A DNA stretch of 18,850 nt from Chitinophaga pinensis (GTDB taxonomy: Bacteria > Bacteroidota > Bacteroidia > Chitinophagales > Chitinophagaceae): contig CALQKL020000016.1 in NCBI GenBank assembly GCA_943331145.2, positions 1 to 18,850 of the forward strand, written 5' to 3'. This document shows, piece by piece, positions 1-7,398 of this stretch. The notes under the pieces are model-generated. The model was not told the origin of the DNA and ran no database searches. It was given only the letters and a program-made list of their open reading frames with translations. Both the position numbers and the translations under genes were made by a program. Numbering within the stretch: the stretch's first letter is position 1; each line of letters starts with the position of its first letter.

Positions 1-58
1 AAACAATAAACAATAAACGCCAAACACCAAACAACCATCATTTTTTTTATATTGCATA
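1..58. other. 5' flank of the S41 peptidase gene, short A/C-rich repeats
   Basis: The first 58 bases are A- and C-rich, with two adjoining copies of aaacaat followed by aaacgccaaac and caccaaac, then a run of eight T just before the gene. No coding sequence or clean promoter was recognised. Runs like this are common between genes in Bacteroidota. It may hold the end of a repeat that continues to the left of the window. Confidence 0.4.
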
Positions 59-1537
59 ATGCGATTTCGTTATTTCATTTTATGGCTGACTCTTATTTAT
101 ACCTGCAGTTGTACATCAACCTATAAAAGTTTTAATCCACAACAAAAATTTGCAGTACATCAATTGCAACAAGATTTTACATTGGCCAGAAATGTATTGG
201 AAAAAATACATCCAACCCTTTATTGGTACATGCCAAAAGATAGCATGGAAATGTATTTTAACGCCGGGTATAAATACATAAAAGATAGCATGACTGAACA
301 GGAATTTAATTGGAAAATCATGGCGCCAATTATTCATCAAATTCACTGCGGACATACAAGCATACGATTAAGTGAGGGCTACGAAAAATGGGCAAAAAAT
401 AAAGTATTCGCTTCTTTCCCTTTGTACTTAAAATGTTGGAATGATACAATGGCGGTAGTTGCCAATCTTGATTCAACAGATCGTATTTTTAAAAGAGGAA
501 CGATAATAAAATCCATTAATAAAATTCCTGCAAATAAAATCATCAGTAAAATGTTGTTGTATTTGCCTGAAGATGGTTATGCACAAAATGTAAACTATAT
601 CCGCATCAGTAATAATTTTCCAGCATTACATCGAAATATCTTTGGATTAAGCAAAACATACAACGTAGAATATCTGGATTCATTAGGAATAAAAAAATCA
701 ACGACTTTAAAATTGTTTGAACCAAAATCTGATACAACAATAGTAAGCAAACCAAACAAAAAGTTAGAAAAGGACTCTAATAAAACAAAAGGAATTGAAA
801 AATATCGGTTATTAAAAATAGACAGTTCAGGAAAATTTGCTGTAATGCAGTTGAACAGTTTTTCTAATGGTGGGTTAAGGTTCTTTTTTAGAAAATCCTT
901 TAAAGCATTGAAGCGAAAAAATATCAATAACCTCATTATTGATTTGCGTAATAACGGAGGCGGTTATATTTTTAATTCGAATCTGCTGATAAAATATATT
1001 TCGAGAACGCCTGTTCTTGTTGCTGATTCTATTTATTCAAAAGTGAAAAGTTTATCGCCATTTACCCATCATTTTAAAATGGGAACCATTACAAGTTGGG
1101 GTTTAAGGTATATGACCAAACGAAAGCAAAATGGAATTTATCACGACAATCAATTTGAAGGCCAATTGCTCGTTCCTAAAATTAAAAATCATTATAGCGG
1201 CAAGGTGTATGTGTTGATAAGTGGTCCAACATTTTCTGCATCTACTTTATTTGCAAATGCAGTAAAAGGTCAATCGGGTATTAAGTTGCTTGGCGAAGAA
1301 ACAGGAGGGGGTTGGTATGGAAACGGCGGCGTATTAATACAAGATTTAGTTTTGTCCAATACTAAACTTAGATTGCGCATGCCTTTGTTTAAAGTGGTGC
1401 AATACAATCATAAAACGACCAACTTCGGTTTGGGTATTCCGCCCGATATTTATGTGCCTACTTCTTATGATGCCCTGATAAAAGGATACGATAAAAAAAT
1501 GCGGGTGGCACAAACATTGATTATGCAAAATCATTAA
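59..1537 (+). CDS. S41 family peptidase (IRBP/tricorn-like), probable envelope protein
   Basis: This 492-residue protein is probably a serine endopeptidase of the S41 (C-terminal processing/tail-specific) superfamily acting in the envelope. It starts with a hydrophobic segment ending in cysteines (C16 and C18, within TCSC), so it is exported and may be a lipoprotein, although the lipobox is poor. Residues 92-101 carry HQIHCGHTSI, a conserved N-terminal motif of Bacteroidota S41 proteins. The peptidase core has IIDLRNNGGG (293-302), the nucleophile region SGPTFSAST with Ser393 as likely nucleophile, and LGEETGGGWYGNGG (411-424). The CtpA-type FGKG lysine is absent, so the IRBP/tricorn-like branch fits better than a Ser-Lys CtpA protease. 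A Lys/Asp/Ser/Thr-rich insert at 222-247 looks disordered. Its 3' end overlaps the convergent amidase gene by 17 bp. The substrate is unknown. Confidence 0.85.
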   Translation: MRFRYFILWLTLIYTCSCTSTYKSFNPQQKFAVHQLQQDFTLARNVLEKIHPTLYWYMPKDSMEMYFNAGYKYIKDSMTEQEFNWKIMAPIIHQIHCGHTSIRLSEGYEKWAKNKVFASFPLYLKCWNDTMAVVANLDSTDRIFKRGTIIKSINKIPANKIISKMLLYLPEDGYAQNVNYIRISNNFPALHRNIFGLSKTYNVEYLDSLGIKKSTTLKLFEPKSDTTIVSKPNKKLEKDSNKTKGIEKYRLLKIDSSGKFAVMQLNSFSNGGLRFFFRKSFKALKRKNINNLIIDLRNNGGGYIFNSNLLIKYISRTPVLVADSIYSKVKSLSPFTHHFKMGTITSWGLRYMTKRKQNGIYHDNQFEGQLLVPKIKNHYSGKVYVLISGPTFSASTLFANAVKGQSGIKLLGEETGGGWYGNGGVLIQDLVLSNTKLRLRMPLFKVVQYNHKTTNFGLGIPPDIYVPTSYDALIKGYDKKMRVAQTLIMQNH

Positions 1538-2303
1538 AAATAAAATCGTCTTTGTCTTTTAGAAATGGTAAAGTTGCACGGATTTCATTCAAACTTTCTT
1601 TGTCTAATACAGTTGAAAAAACATCTGCTTCATTATTTTTATGATATACTTGCATGCCAAGCGGATCAATAATCATTGAATCGCCAGAATGTGCATTCCC
1701 TTTCCCATCGGTTCCAATGCGGTTTACGCCAATGACATAACATTGATTTTCGATTGCTCTTGCAGTGAGTAAAGATTTCCATGCATGACTTCTGCGTTCT
1801 GGCCAATTGGCTACGTAAATTAATATATCGTATTCACTTTCATTTTGCTGACGTGCCCAAACTGGAAACCTTAAATCATAACAAATTTGCAAATTTATTT
1901 TCCATCCATTTACAGAAGTAATCAATCGATTATTGCCTGCAGAAAAATATTTGTCTTCACCAGCGTATCCAAACAAATGTCTTTTATCATAATAGCCAAA
2001 CGTTTCATTTGGTAGCATCCATATCAACCGATTATAAAATTTATTGTCTTCTTCGATGATGATGCTTCCTGTTAAAATGATTTTGTTTTCTCTAGAGATG
2101 CGTTTCATCCATTGCATGGTATTGCCGTCCATTTTTTCTGCAAGCAATTCAGCGTTCATCGAAAATCCGGTACTAAACATTTCCGGAAGAATGACGATCT
2201 CTTTTTTTGTGGAAATGCCTTTAATTTTGTCTTCAAACATTTCTAAATTGGCCATTTTATCTTCCCAAAATAAATCAGATTGAATGGTGGTAATGTGTAA
2301 CAT
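1521..2303 (-). CDS. Nitrilase-family omega-amidase (YafV/NIT2-like)
   Basis: This 260-residue cytoplasmic carbon-nitrogen hydrolase has the three catalytic residues of the nitrilase fold: Glu41 (ILPEMFSTGF), Lys107 (YYDKRHLF) and Cys141 (LQICYDLRFPVW). The spacing, the FSTGFSMN segment and the YDLRFP sequence are typical of the YafV/NIT2 branch. Known members deaminate alpha-ketoglutaramate or alpha-ketosuccinamate, or act on broader omega-amides, as a repair step after glutamine transamination. There is no signal peptide, and the length is normal for the family. The ATG at 2303 is the only sensible start. The gene is divergent from the DUF2911 gene (105 bp apart) and overlaps the S41 gene tail to tail. 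The family is well supported; the exact substrate is inferred. Confidence 0.9.
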   Translation of the reverse strand: MLHITTIQSDLFWEDKMANLEMFEDKIKGISTKKEIVILPEMFSTGFSMNAELLAEKMDGNTMQWMKRISRENKIILTGSIIIEEDNKFYNRLIWMLPNETFGYYDKRHLFGYAGEDKYFSAGNNRLITSVNGWKINLQICYDLRFPVWARQQNESEYDILIYVANWPERRSHAWKSLLTARAIENQCYVIGVNRIGTDGKGNAHSGDSMIIDPLGMQVYHKNNEADVFSTVLDKESLNEIRATLPFLKDKDDFIFNDFA

Positions 2304-2384
2304 ATTTAAGGATTTAAGCTAATGCACATTAAAGATATAAACGCATGTTGAGAAAATATACAATCACTTCAAATAGATAGCTTT

Positions 2385-2392
2385 TATATTTG
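2385..2392 (+). promoter_or_regulatory. Possible Bacteroidota -7 box before the DUF2911 gene
   Basis: The octamer TATATTTG matches the Bacteroidota primary sigma factor -7 consensus TAnnTTTG exactly. It ends 16 bp before the ATG at 2409. No good TTTG -33 element is visible at the usual distance, so this rests on one box in AT-rich DNA. Confidence 0.35.
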
Positions 2393-2408
2393 TGTCAAAT
2401 TTCCAAAA

Positions 2409-2993
2409 ATGAAAAATTTGTTTTTATTGATTTCAATCGTGTTTTGTATAAATATGCCATCGTTGGCTCAAAATAAAATTCCAACTGTTGATCAATCTCC
2501 ATTAGATATAAGTTATTATCCAGAAAACTATCCCGCGTCAAAAGCACAGAAAAAAACAATAGAACCTTTAATCGCAAGGGTAATTTATAGTAGACCAAGT
2601 ATGAATGGCAGAAAGATATTTGGGTCTTTGATAGATTATGGAAAAGTTTGGCGTTTGGGCGCAAATGAAGCTACAGAAATCGAATTTTTTAAAGACGTTT
2701 TAATCAATAAGATTAAAGTAAAGAAAGGAAGATATTCATTATATGCCATTCCTAACCCCAACAAATGGAGCATTATTTTAAATAAAGAAATTGATTCTTG
2801 GGGTGCGTTTTTGTACGACAGCACAAAGGATATAGTTCGTACTGAAGTAATTCCGGAATTAACTGAACAAACCATTGACCCATTCACTATTTATTTTGAA
2901 AAAAATAACTTCCAGAATATCAATTTGAATATCTTTTGGGAAAACACCAAAGTTGTTTTACCAATTACCATTTCAAAGACAGCATCAAAATAA
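2409..2993 (+). CDS. DUF2911 domain secreted protein
   Basis: This 194-residue protein has a clear signal peptide (cleavage likely after SLA at 18-20, mature end QNKIP). The rest is one DUF2911 domain, recognised from YSRPSMNGRKIFG (60-72), the YGKVWRLGANEAT segment (77-89), and KKGRYSLYAIPNPNKWSIIL (105-124). The family is common in secreted or periplasmic proteins of Bacteroidota and has no established biochemical role; a beta-rich, possibly ligand-binding fold is only a guess. The length is normal for a single-domain member. The gene starts 105 bp from the divergent amidase gene and lies 62 bp before asnB, so it may have its own promoter. Confidence 0.85.
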   Translation: MKNLFLLISIVFCINMPSLAQNKIPTVDQSPLDISYYPENYPASKAQKKTIEPLIARVIYSRPSMNGRKIFGSLIDYGKVWRLGANEATEIEFFKDVLINKIKVKKGRYSLYAIPNPNKWSIILNKEIDSWGAFLYDSTKDIVRTEVIPELTEQTIDPFTIYFEKNNFQNINLNIFWENTKVVLPITISKTASK

Positions 2994-3055
2994 TTTGTAT
3001 TAAAATCCAATTTCAAATATTTGGTTATGCTTTAGTTTAGTTTGATATTTACACC

Positions 3056-4885
3056 ATGTGTGGTATTTCAGGAATCATATCTCATCAAGGGTTTGATATT
3101 AATTTAATTCAACTGAAATTAATGTCGGATTCGCTTATTCACCGTGGTCCGGATGGATCTGGCGTTTGGATTAATGCGCAAAAAACGGTCGGATTCTCAC
3201 ATAGAAGATTAGCCATTATTGATCTTACAAATGATGCCGAACAGCCTATGCATTATTTGGAAAATTATAGCATTGTATTTAACGGTGAAATTTACAATTA
3301 CATAGAACTCAAACAACAGCTGAAACAATGCGGTTATTCGTTTAGAACCAATAGCGATACCGAAGTAATTTTAGCTGCGTATGATTATTATCAAGATGAT
3401 TGTGTGCAACATTTTGATGGCATGTTTTCATTCGCCATATGGAATGAAAAGGAACAAACTTTATTTGCGGCCAGAGATCGATTTGGTGAAAAACCATTCT
3501 TTTACAACAATGATAAACATCGATTTGTATTTGCTAGTGAAATGAAAGCGTTATGGGCTATTGGTGTTGATAAACAGGTGTCTTATAAAATGTTGTCAAA
3601 TTATCTAGTTACCGGAAATGTTCAAAATGCTTCAAATAAAGCAGAAACTTTTTATGAGAACATTTTTGAATTGCCTGCTGCGCATATTTTAAAAATAAAA
3701 AACCAAGAGGTACAAACTATTCAATATTGGTTTTTGCAGAAAATCAATATCCTCAAGGATAAGGAAGAAAATGTAATTCAAAAATTAGATGAACTTTTAC
3801 ACGATTCAGTAATGAAACGTTTGCGAAGCGATGTGCCTGTTGGTATGAGTTTAAGTGGCGGATTAGATAGTTCTACTTTGTTGCATTATGTTGCACAACA
3901 TCAACCCAAAGTAAAAACATTTTCTGCAGTATTTCCTGGTTTTGAAAAAGATGAGTCTGCGTTTATAAAAAAAGTCATAAACCATTATCATGTCGAGAAT
4001 TTTTCCATCACACCAAATGAAAATGATTTGGTTGATGATTTTGAAAAATTGATGTATCATCAGGAAGCACCATTTCAATCGAGTAGCATATTTGCACAAT
4101 ACAAAGTATATCAATTGGCAAAAGAAAACAACATTAAAGTAATGTTGGACGGACAAGGTGCTGACGAGGTATTTGGTGGGTATTTAAAATATGTACAATG
4201 GTATTTATTGGAGCAGCTTCGCAATAAAAAGATAAACACATTTAAAGTTCAAAAAAGAAAATTGGAACAAAACTTTCCCGATTTTCAATTTGGCATGAAT
4301 CATTATTTGGCTGCATTTTTTCCAAGTCAAGCGGCAAAGGCGTTAAGCATTCGTGCTGAAAAATCGAGCAAAGCAAATGACTATTTTACAAAAGAGTTTG
4401 TAGCATTTAATGCTGGTACAAAATATAATGAGAAACCAGTTGTGAAATCGCTGAACGATATTTTATATTTCAACACCATGCAAATGGGATTATCGGAATT
4501 ATTGCGATTTGCGGATAGAAATTCAATGGCTCATGGTTGTGAAGTTAGATTGCCTTTCCTTAATCATCAACTTGTTTCCTACGTGTTTAGTCTGCCTTCA
4601 AGTTTAAAAATTCATGATGGGTTTACAAAATATATTTTAAGAAAAACGATGGAAGGTAAATTGCCAGATGAAATTGTTTGGCGAAAAGAAAAAATTGGAT
4701 TTGAGCCACCCCAAAATCAATGGATGGATTCTGTATTGATGCAAGATTATTTGTTTGAAGCCAAGCGAAATTTGGTAAATAACAACATTTTGAAAGCAGA
4801 GGTTATGAATAAAAAAATTGAAAATTCAGGGGCACACGAACCCGAAAATATAAATTGGCGATTTCTTTGCGCTTCTCAACTATAG
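3056..4885 (+). CDS. asnB: Asparagine synthase (glutamine-hydrolysing), class B
   Basis: This 609-residue enzyme makes asparagine from aspartate, ATP and glutamine-derived ammonia in the cytoplasm. The N-terminal Ntn amidotransferase domain begins MCGISGI, so Cys2 becomes the nucleophile; RRLAIIDL (50-57) and FNGEIYNY (75-82) are further glutaminase motifs. The C-terminal synthetase domain has the PP-loop SGGLDSS (267-273), LDGQGADEVFGGY (364-376) and RNSMAHGCEVRLPFL near the end. Length and domain order are those of the long AsnB form. Such enzymes also occur in surface-polysaccharide clusters, but no sugar genes are nearby, so a housekeeping role is the simpler reading. The next gene is convergent, with only 17 bp between stop codons, leaving no room for a separate terminator. 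Confidence 0.95.
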   Translation: MCGISGIISHQGFDINLIQLKLMSDSLIHRGPDGSGVWINAQKTVGFSHRRLAIIDLTNDAEQPMHYLENYSIVFNGEIYNYIELKQQLKQCGYSFRTNSDTEVILAAYDYYQDDCVQHFDGMFSFAIWNEKEQTLFAARDRFGEKPFFYNNDKHRFVFASEMKALWAIGVDKQVSYKMLSNYLVTGNVQNASNKAETFYENIFELPAAHILKIKNQEVQTIQYWFLQKINILKDKEENVIQKLDELLHDSVMKRLRSDVPVGMSLSGGLDSSTLLHYVAQHQPKVKTFSAVFPGFEKDESAFIKKVINHYHVENFSITPNENDLVDDFEKLMYHQEAPFQSSSIFAQYKVYQLAKENNIKVMLDGQGADEVFGGYLKYVQWYLLEQLRNKKINTFKVQKRKLEQNFPDFQFGMNHYLAAFFPSQAAKALSIRAEKSSKANDYFTKEFVAFNAGTKYNEKPVVKSLNDILYFNTMQMGLSELLRFADRNSMAHGCEVRLPFLNHQLVSYVFSLPSSLKIHDGFTKYILRKTMEGKLPDEIVWRKEKIGFEPPQNQWMDSVLMQDYLFEAKRNLVNNNILKAEVMNKKIENSGAHEPENINWRFLCASQL

Positions 4886-4902
4886 CAAATAAAATATTGA
4901 TA

Positions 4903-5766
4903 TTAGTAAGCTGTAGGACAACGATAAGTACTGATGTTGAATGAAAGACCAATTTCAGCCATAATGTATTGATCTTTTTGTTTGCTCCATCCACGTTGAC
5001 GACCTTTGGTTCCTAGAATCTGACCTTCAGAACGGTCTTGTAATTGACCTGCTGCACTTAAAATGTAAGCAGTTTGATTGTTAGGATCAGGTTCCCAGAA
5101 ATTAGGGTTTTTGCTTCCATCAGGTAAATAAAGTCCAGCGTATTGTGTACTTACATCATCCAAATAATCTGTAGTTGTAAAACGGTGAACAACTTCAAAC
5201 GAAAGGTTTGTTTTTGGACTGATAGAATATTTGAAACCAACTCCAAAAGGAACACACAAAGCCATTGTGCTGTATTGGGTATTTTGTCCTTCGGTTAAAA
5301 GTGGACTTAAATAAGTTTTTTCTCCAGCGTCAGTAAATGTGTAAGGGTTAAAACTAAAAACACCTAAACCTAAAGTAACGTAAGGTGTGAAAAGATAATT
5401 AAGGTCTTTAGGATCATAGGAGAAGAAATTGAAATCACCTTGAACTACAAATTCAAAAATATCTGATTTAAAATCAAGATTTCTTAATTTTTGGTATTCA
5501 TTTTTGCTGTATTTATCGCTATAGCCAAGTTGAGCATACCTTGCTGCAACGCGCATTCCTACATAATTTCCAAATTGTTTTCTAAAAAATATGCCAGCAG
5601 ATGGCTTAGGTTCGTTTAAACCGCTACGCGTATTTAAATCACCAAAATAATTAGCTAGTCCAAGAGATACTCCAAATTCGCCCTGGTGGAAATTACCATC
5701 TTTTTGAGCTTGAGCGTTAAATCCAATTCCACAAACAATTGCCAAAAGAATAATAATACTTTTCAC
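4903..5766 (-). CDS. Outer-membrane beta-barrel protein, DUF6089-like
   Basis: This 287-residue protein has a signal peptide with a likely cut after AQA (about residue 20). The rest alternates polar and aromatic residues as in a small outer-membrane barrel: EFGVSLGLANYFGDLN near the start, FRKQFGNYVGMRVAARYAQLG, FTPYVTLGLGVFSFNPYTF, and LSFEVVHRFTTTDYLDDVS. This pattern, especially the LANYFGDLN opening and the late TTDYLDDVS strand, matches DUF6089 barrels of Bacteroidota. It ends in YRCPTAY. The start codon is GTG at 5766; no in-frame ATG lies nearby upstream. It sits 132 bp downstream of gldH on the same strand, far enough to be a separate unit. No binding partner or substrate can be read from the sequence. 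Confidence 0.8.
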   Translation of the reverse strand: MKSIIILLAIVCGIGFNAQAQKDGNFHQGEFGVSLGLANYFGDLNTRSGLNEPKPSAGIFFRKQFGNYVGMRVAARYAQLGYSDKYSKNEYQKLRNLDFKSDIFEFVVQGDFNFFSYDPKDLNYLFTPYVTLGLGVFSFNPYTFTDAGEKTYLSPLLTEGQNTQYSTMALCVPFGVGFKYSISPKTNLSFEVVHRFTTTDYLDDVSTQYAGLYLPDGSKNPNFWEPDPNNQTAYILSAAGQLQDRSEGQILGTKGRQRGWSKQKDQYIMAEIGLSFNISTYRCPTAY

Positions 5767-5898
5767 GTTCAGATATTTTGATTTAAAAATTTTTGTAAAA
5801 ATATGTTTTCTATCTAAGATAGGTACAGTAAGGCTAAATTAATTAATAGTTTTGAAACGATAGGGATAAATTAATAAAAATGCTGAAAATTTTAAAAA

Positions 5899-6372
5899 TT
5901 AACGATTATTAACTTTTTCAACCCGCATGCCTGCATTCAATACATTTTTAAGCGGATTGTTTCTCATGATTTGATAAATTTCAAATTTATATTCACCCGG
6001 TTTTATAAACTTCCTTGGTTTATTGGTCAATAAGCTTCTTATTTCCCAGATATCATCCATTCCAGAACCATACCAACCACGAATGTCATCACCCAAATTA
6101 AAATTTACTTTTTGAAAATACATGGTATCTTTTGGTGATTGCAAACCCACATTCAACCAAATATTATTGTAAGCATATGCATCAGTATGCCTGAGTACGA
6201 TATACATTTGATAATAAGCGCTGGTGTCTGTTATGGTAAATGTGCCAGTGCAAGGAAAATCTTTTTTCCATGCTTGTTTTGGAATAATGGTATTTTTTTC
6301 AAACACATCCAATTGCTTGCAACCGGAAATTGAAAAAAGCATTATTAAAATTGAAAACAACCTTAGCGACAT
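5899..6372 (-). CDS. gldH: Gliding motility lipoprotein GldH
   Basis: This 157-residue lipoprotein has a signal peptide ending in the lipobox ISGC (Cys18). The mature part matches GldH: QLDVFEKNTIIPKQAWKKDF, FTITDTSAYYQMYIVLRH, NNIWLNVGLQSPKDT, GWYGSGMDDIWE and a C-terminal IYQIMRNNPLKNVLNAGMRVE. In Flavobacterium johnsoniae GldH is needed for gliding and is linked to the GldK-N/Spr T9SS machinery. It is conserved in non-gliding relatives too, so motility is not proven here. The gene starts 24 bp after yicC ends, suggesting co-transcription. The T9SS link agrees with the T9SS cargo protease at the right end of the window. Confidence 0.9.
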   Translation of the reverse strand: MSLRLFSILIMLFSISGCKQLDVFEKNTIIPKQAWKKDFPCTGTFTITDTSAYYQMYIVLRHTDAYAYNNIWLNVGLQSPKDTMYFQKVNFNLGDDIRGWYGSGMDDIWEIRSLLTNKPRKFIKPGEYKFEIYQIMRNNPLKNVLNAGMRVEKVNNR

Positions 6373-6396
6373 GAATATTTATTTTTTGCTAAAAAA

Positions 6397-7272
6397 TTAT
6401 AATACGTTTAAAATTTGTTCTTTGGCTTTTTCCAGTTCATCTTTCATCAACACCACACATTTTTGAATATCTACATCATAAGCTTTACTTCCTGTGGTAT
6501 TTATTTCTCTGCCGATTTCTTGAAGTAAAAAAGACAATTTCTTTCCTTTGCTTACATCTGAATCGTTTAGGATTTCATTAAAGTACTCGCAATGTTGACG
6601 CAAACGAATTTGTTCCTCATGAATATCAATTTTTTCCATGTAGTAAATCAGTTCTTGTTCCAATCTGTTTTTGTCGATGTTTTCCTGACCAACATGTTTG
6701 TCCAACAATTGATTTATTTCTGTAACGATTCTGGTTTTTCTGTTGGGTTCAAACTTTAATATTTCAGCTTCTTGATCATGAATTTTAGCAATTCTACCCA
6801 ATAAATCTTTTTCGATTGATTGCCCTTCTTCAATTCTATGTTTGTCTAATGCTTGAATGGCTTCGTTTAAAACCAAATTAAATGCAGCAAAATCAGCATC
6901 ATTCATTACATCTGTGCTTGGACTAACTACTTCCGGTAATCGAAGCAATGCACTTAAAACGGAGTTGGTATCAATGCTGAGTTCTGTAGCGAGTTGATCG
7001 ATTTGTTGGTAGTAGGCTTTAATTAAATCGGTATTGATGATTACGGGTTTAGAAGCACCATTTTGTTTTACAATAATAAAGCAATCGATAGTTCCTCTAA
7101 CCAATTTTTCTTGTAAGTTATTTCTAATGTCGAACTCAAAAGATTTCAACAATGGTGGTAGTTTCAATTGAAGCTCAAACTGTTTTCCGTTTAGCGCTTT
7201 AATTTCTACAATGTATGTTTTGTCGCCTACAGTTTGCTCTGCTCTCCCAAAACCGGTCATTGATTTAAGCAT
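6397..7272 (-). CDS. yicC: YicC/YloC family endoribonuclease
   Basis: This 291-residue cytoplasmic protein begins MLKSMTGFGRAE, the signature N-terminus of the YicC/YloC family, and ends with the diagnostic DUF1732 block KGKKLSFLLQEIGREINTTG followed by SKA and VLMKDELEKAKEQ. E. coli YicC and B. subtilis YloC are reported endoribonucleases affecting RNA turnover; that activity is taken from family knowledge. The open frame extends 30 codons upstream to 7362, but that extension crosses the intrinsic terminator of the neighbouring S46 gene and lies before the conserved N-terminus, so the ATG at 7272 is chosen. In many bacteria yicC precedes gmk; here gldH follows instead, 24 bp downstream. Confidence 0.92.
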   Translation of the reverse strand: MLKSMTGFGRAEQTVGDKTYIVEIKALNGKQFELQLKLPPLLKSFEFDIRNNLQEKLVRGTIDCFIIVKQNGASKPVIINTDLIKAYYQQIDQLATELSIDTNSVLSALLRLPEVVSPSTDVMNDADFAAFNLVLNEAIQALDKHRIEEGQSIEKDLLGRIAKIHDQEAEILKFEPNRKTRIVTEINQLLDKHVGQENIDKNRLEQELIYYMEKIDIHEEQIRLRQHCEYFNEILNDSDVSKGKKLSFLLQEIGREINTTGSKAYDVDIQKCVVLMKDELEKAKEQILNVL

Positions 7273-7346
7273 GATTTTTAATTTGCTGCAATATAAAATA
7301 TTTGTTTGGTCTTTATGAATATTAAAAAGGGTAAATGGTATGATAT

Positions 7347-7380
7347 AAAAAAGCGCCTTCAAATTGAAAGCGCTTTTTAA
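7347..7380 (-). terminator. Intrinsic terminator of the S46 peptidase gene
   Basis: The inverted repeat aaaaagcgc (7348-7356) and gcgcttttt (7370-7378) continues inward through a G-U pair and ttc/gaa to leave a 5-base loop. The minus-strand transcript therefore forms a stem of about 13 bp followed by a run of six U. It lies 19 bp beyond the stop codon of the S46 gene and before the yicC start, separating the two units. Confidence 0.85.
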
Positions 7381-7398
7381 AAAATGAATTCGTATAAA

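Noticed and set aside
595..936. Minus-strand open frame of 113 codons inside the S41 gene
   Set aside because: It is antisense to conserved S41 coding sequence, with no family features of its own; other antisense frames within asnB, the S46 gene and the protease were discarded for the same reason.
3011..3044. Possible promoter for asnB (tttg and ttagtttg)
   Set aside because: The -7 box has a mismatch at a key position and the spacing of 13 bp to the upstream tttg is too short.
5810..5822. Small palindrome ctatctaagatag upstream of the barrel gene
   Set aside because: A 5-bp stem in AT-rich DNA is expected by chance, and no U tract or known operator pattern accompanies it.
7273..7362. Longer yicC start giving 30 extra residues
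   Set aside because: The extension overlaps the intrinsic terminator of the S46 gene and precedes the conserved MLKSMTGFGRA start.
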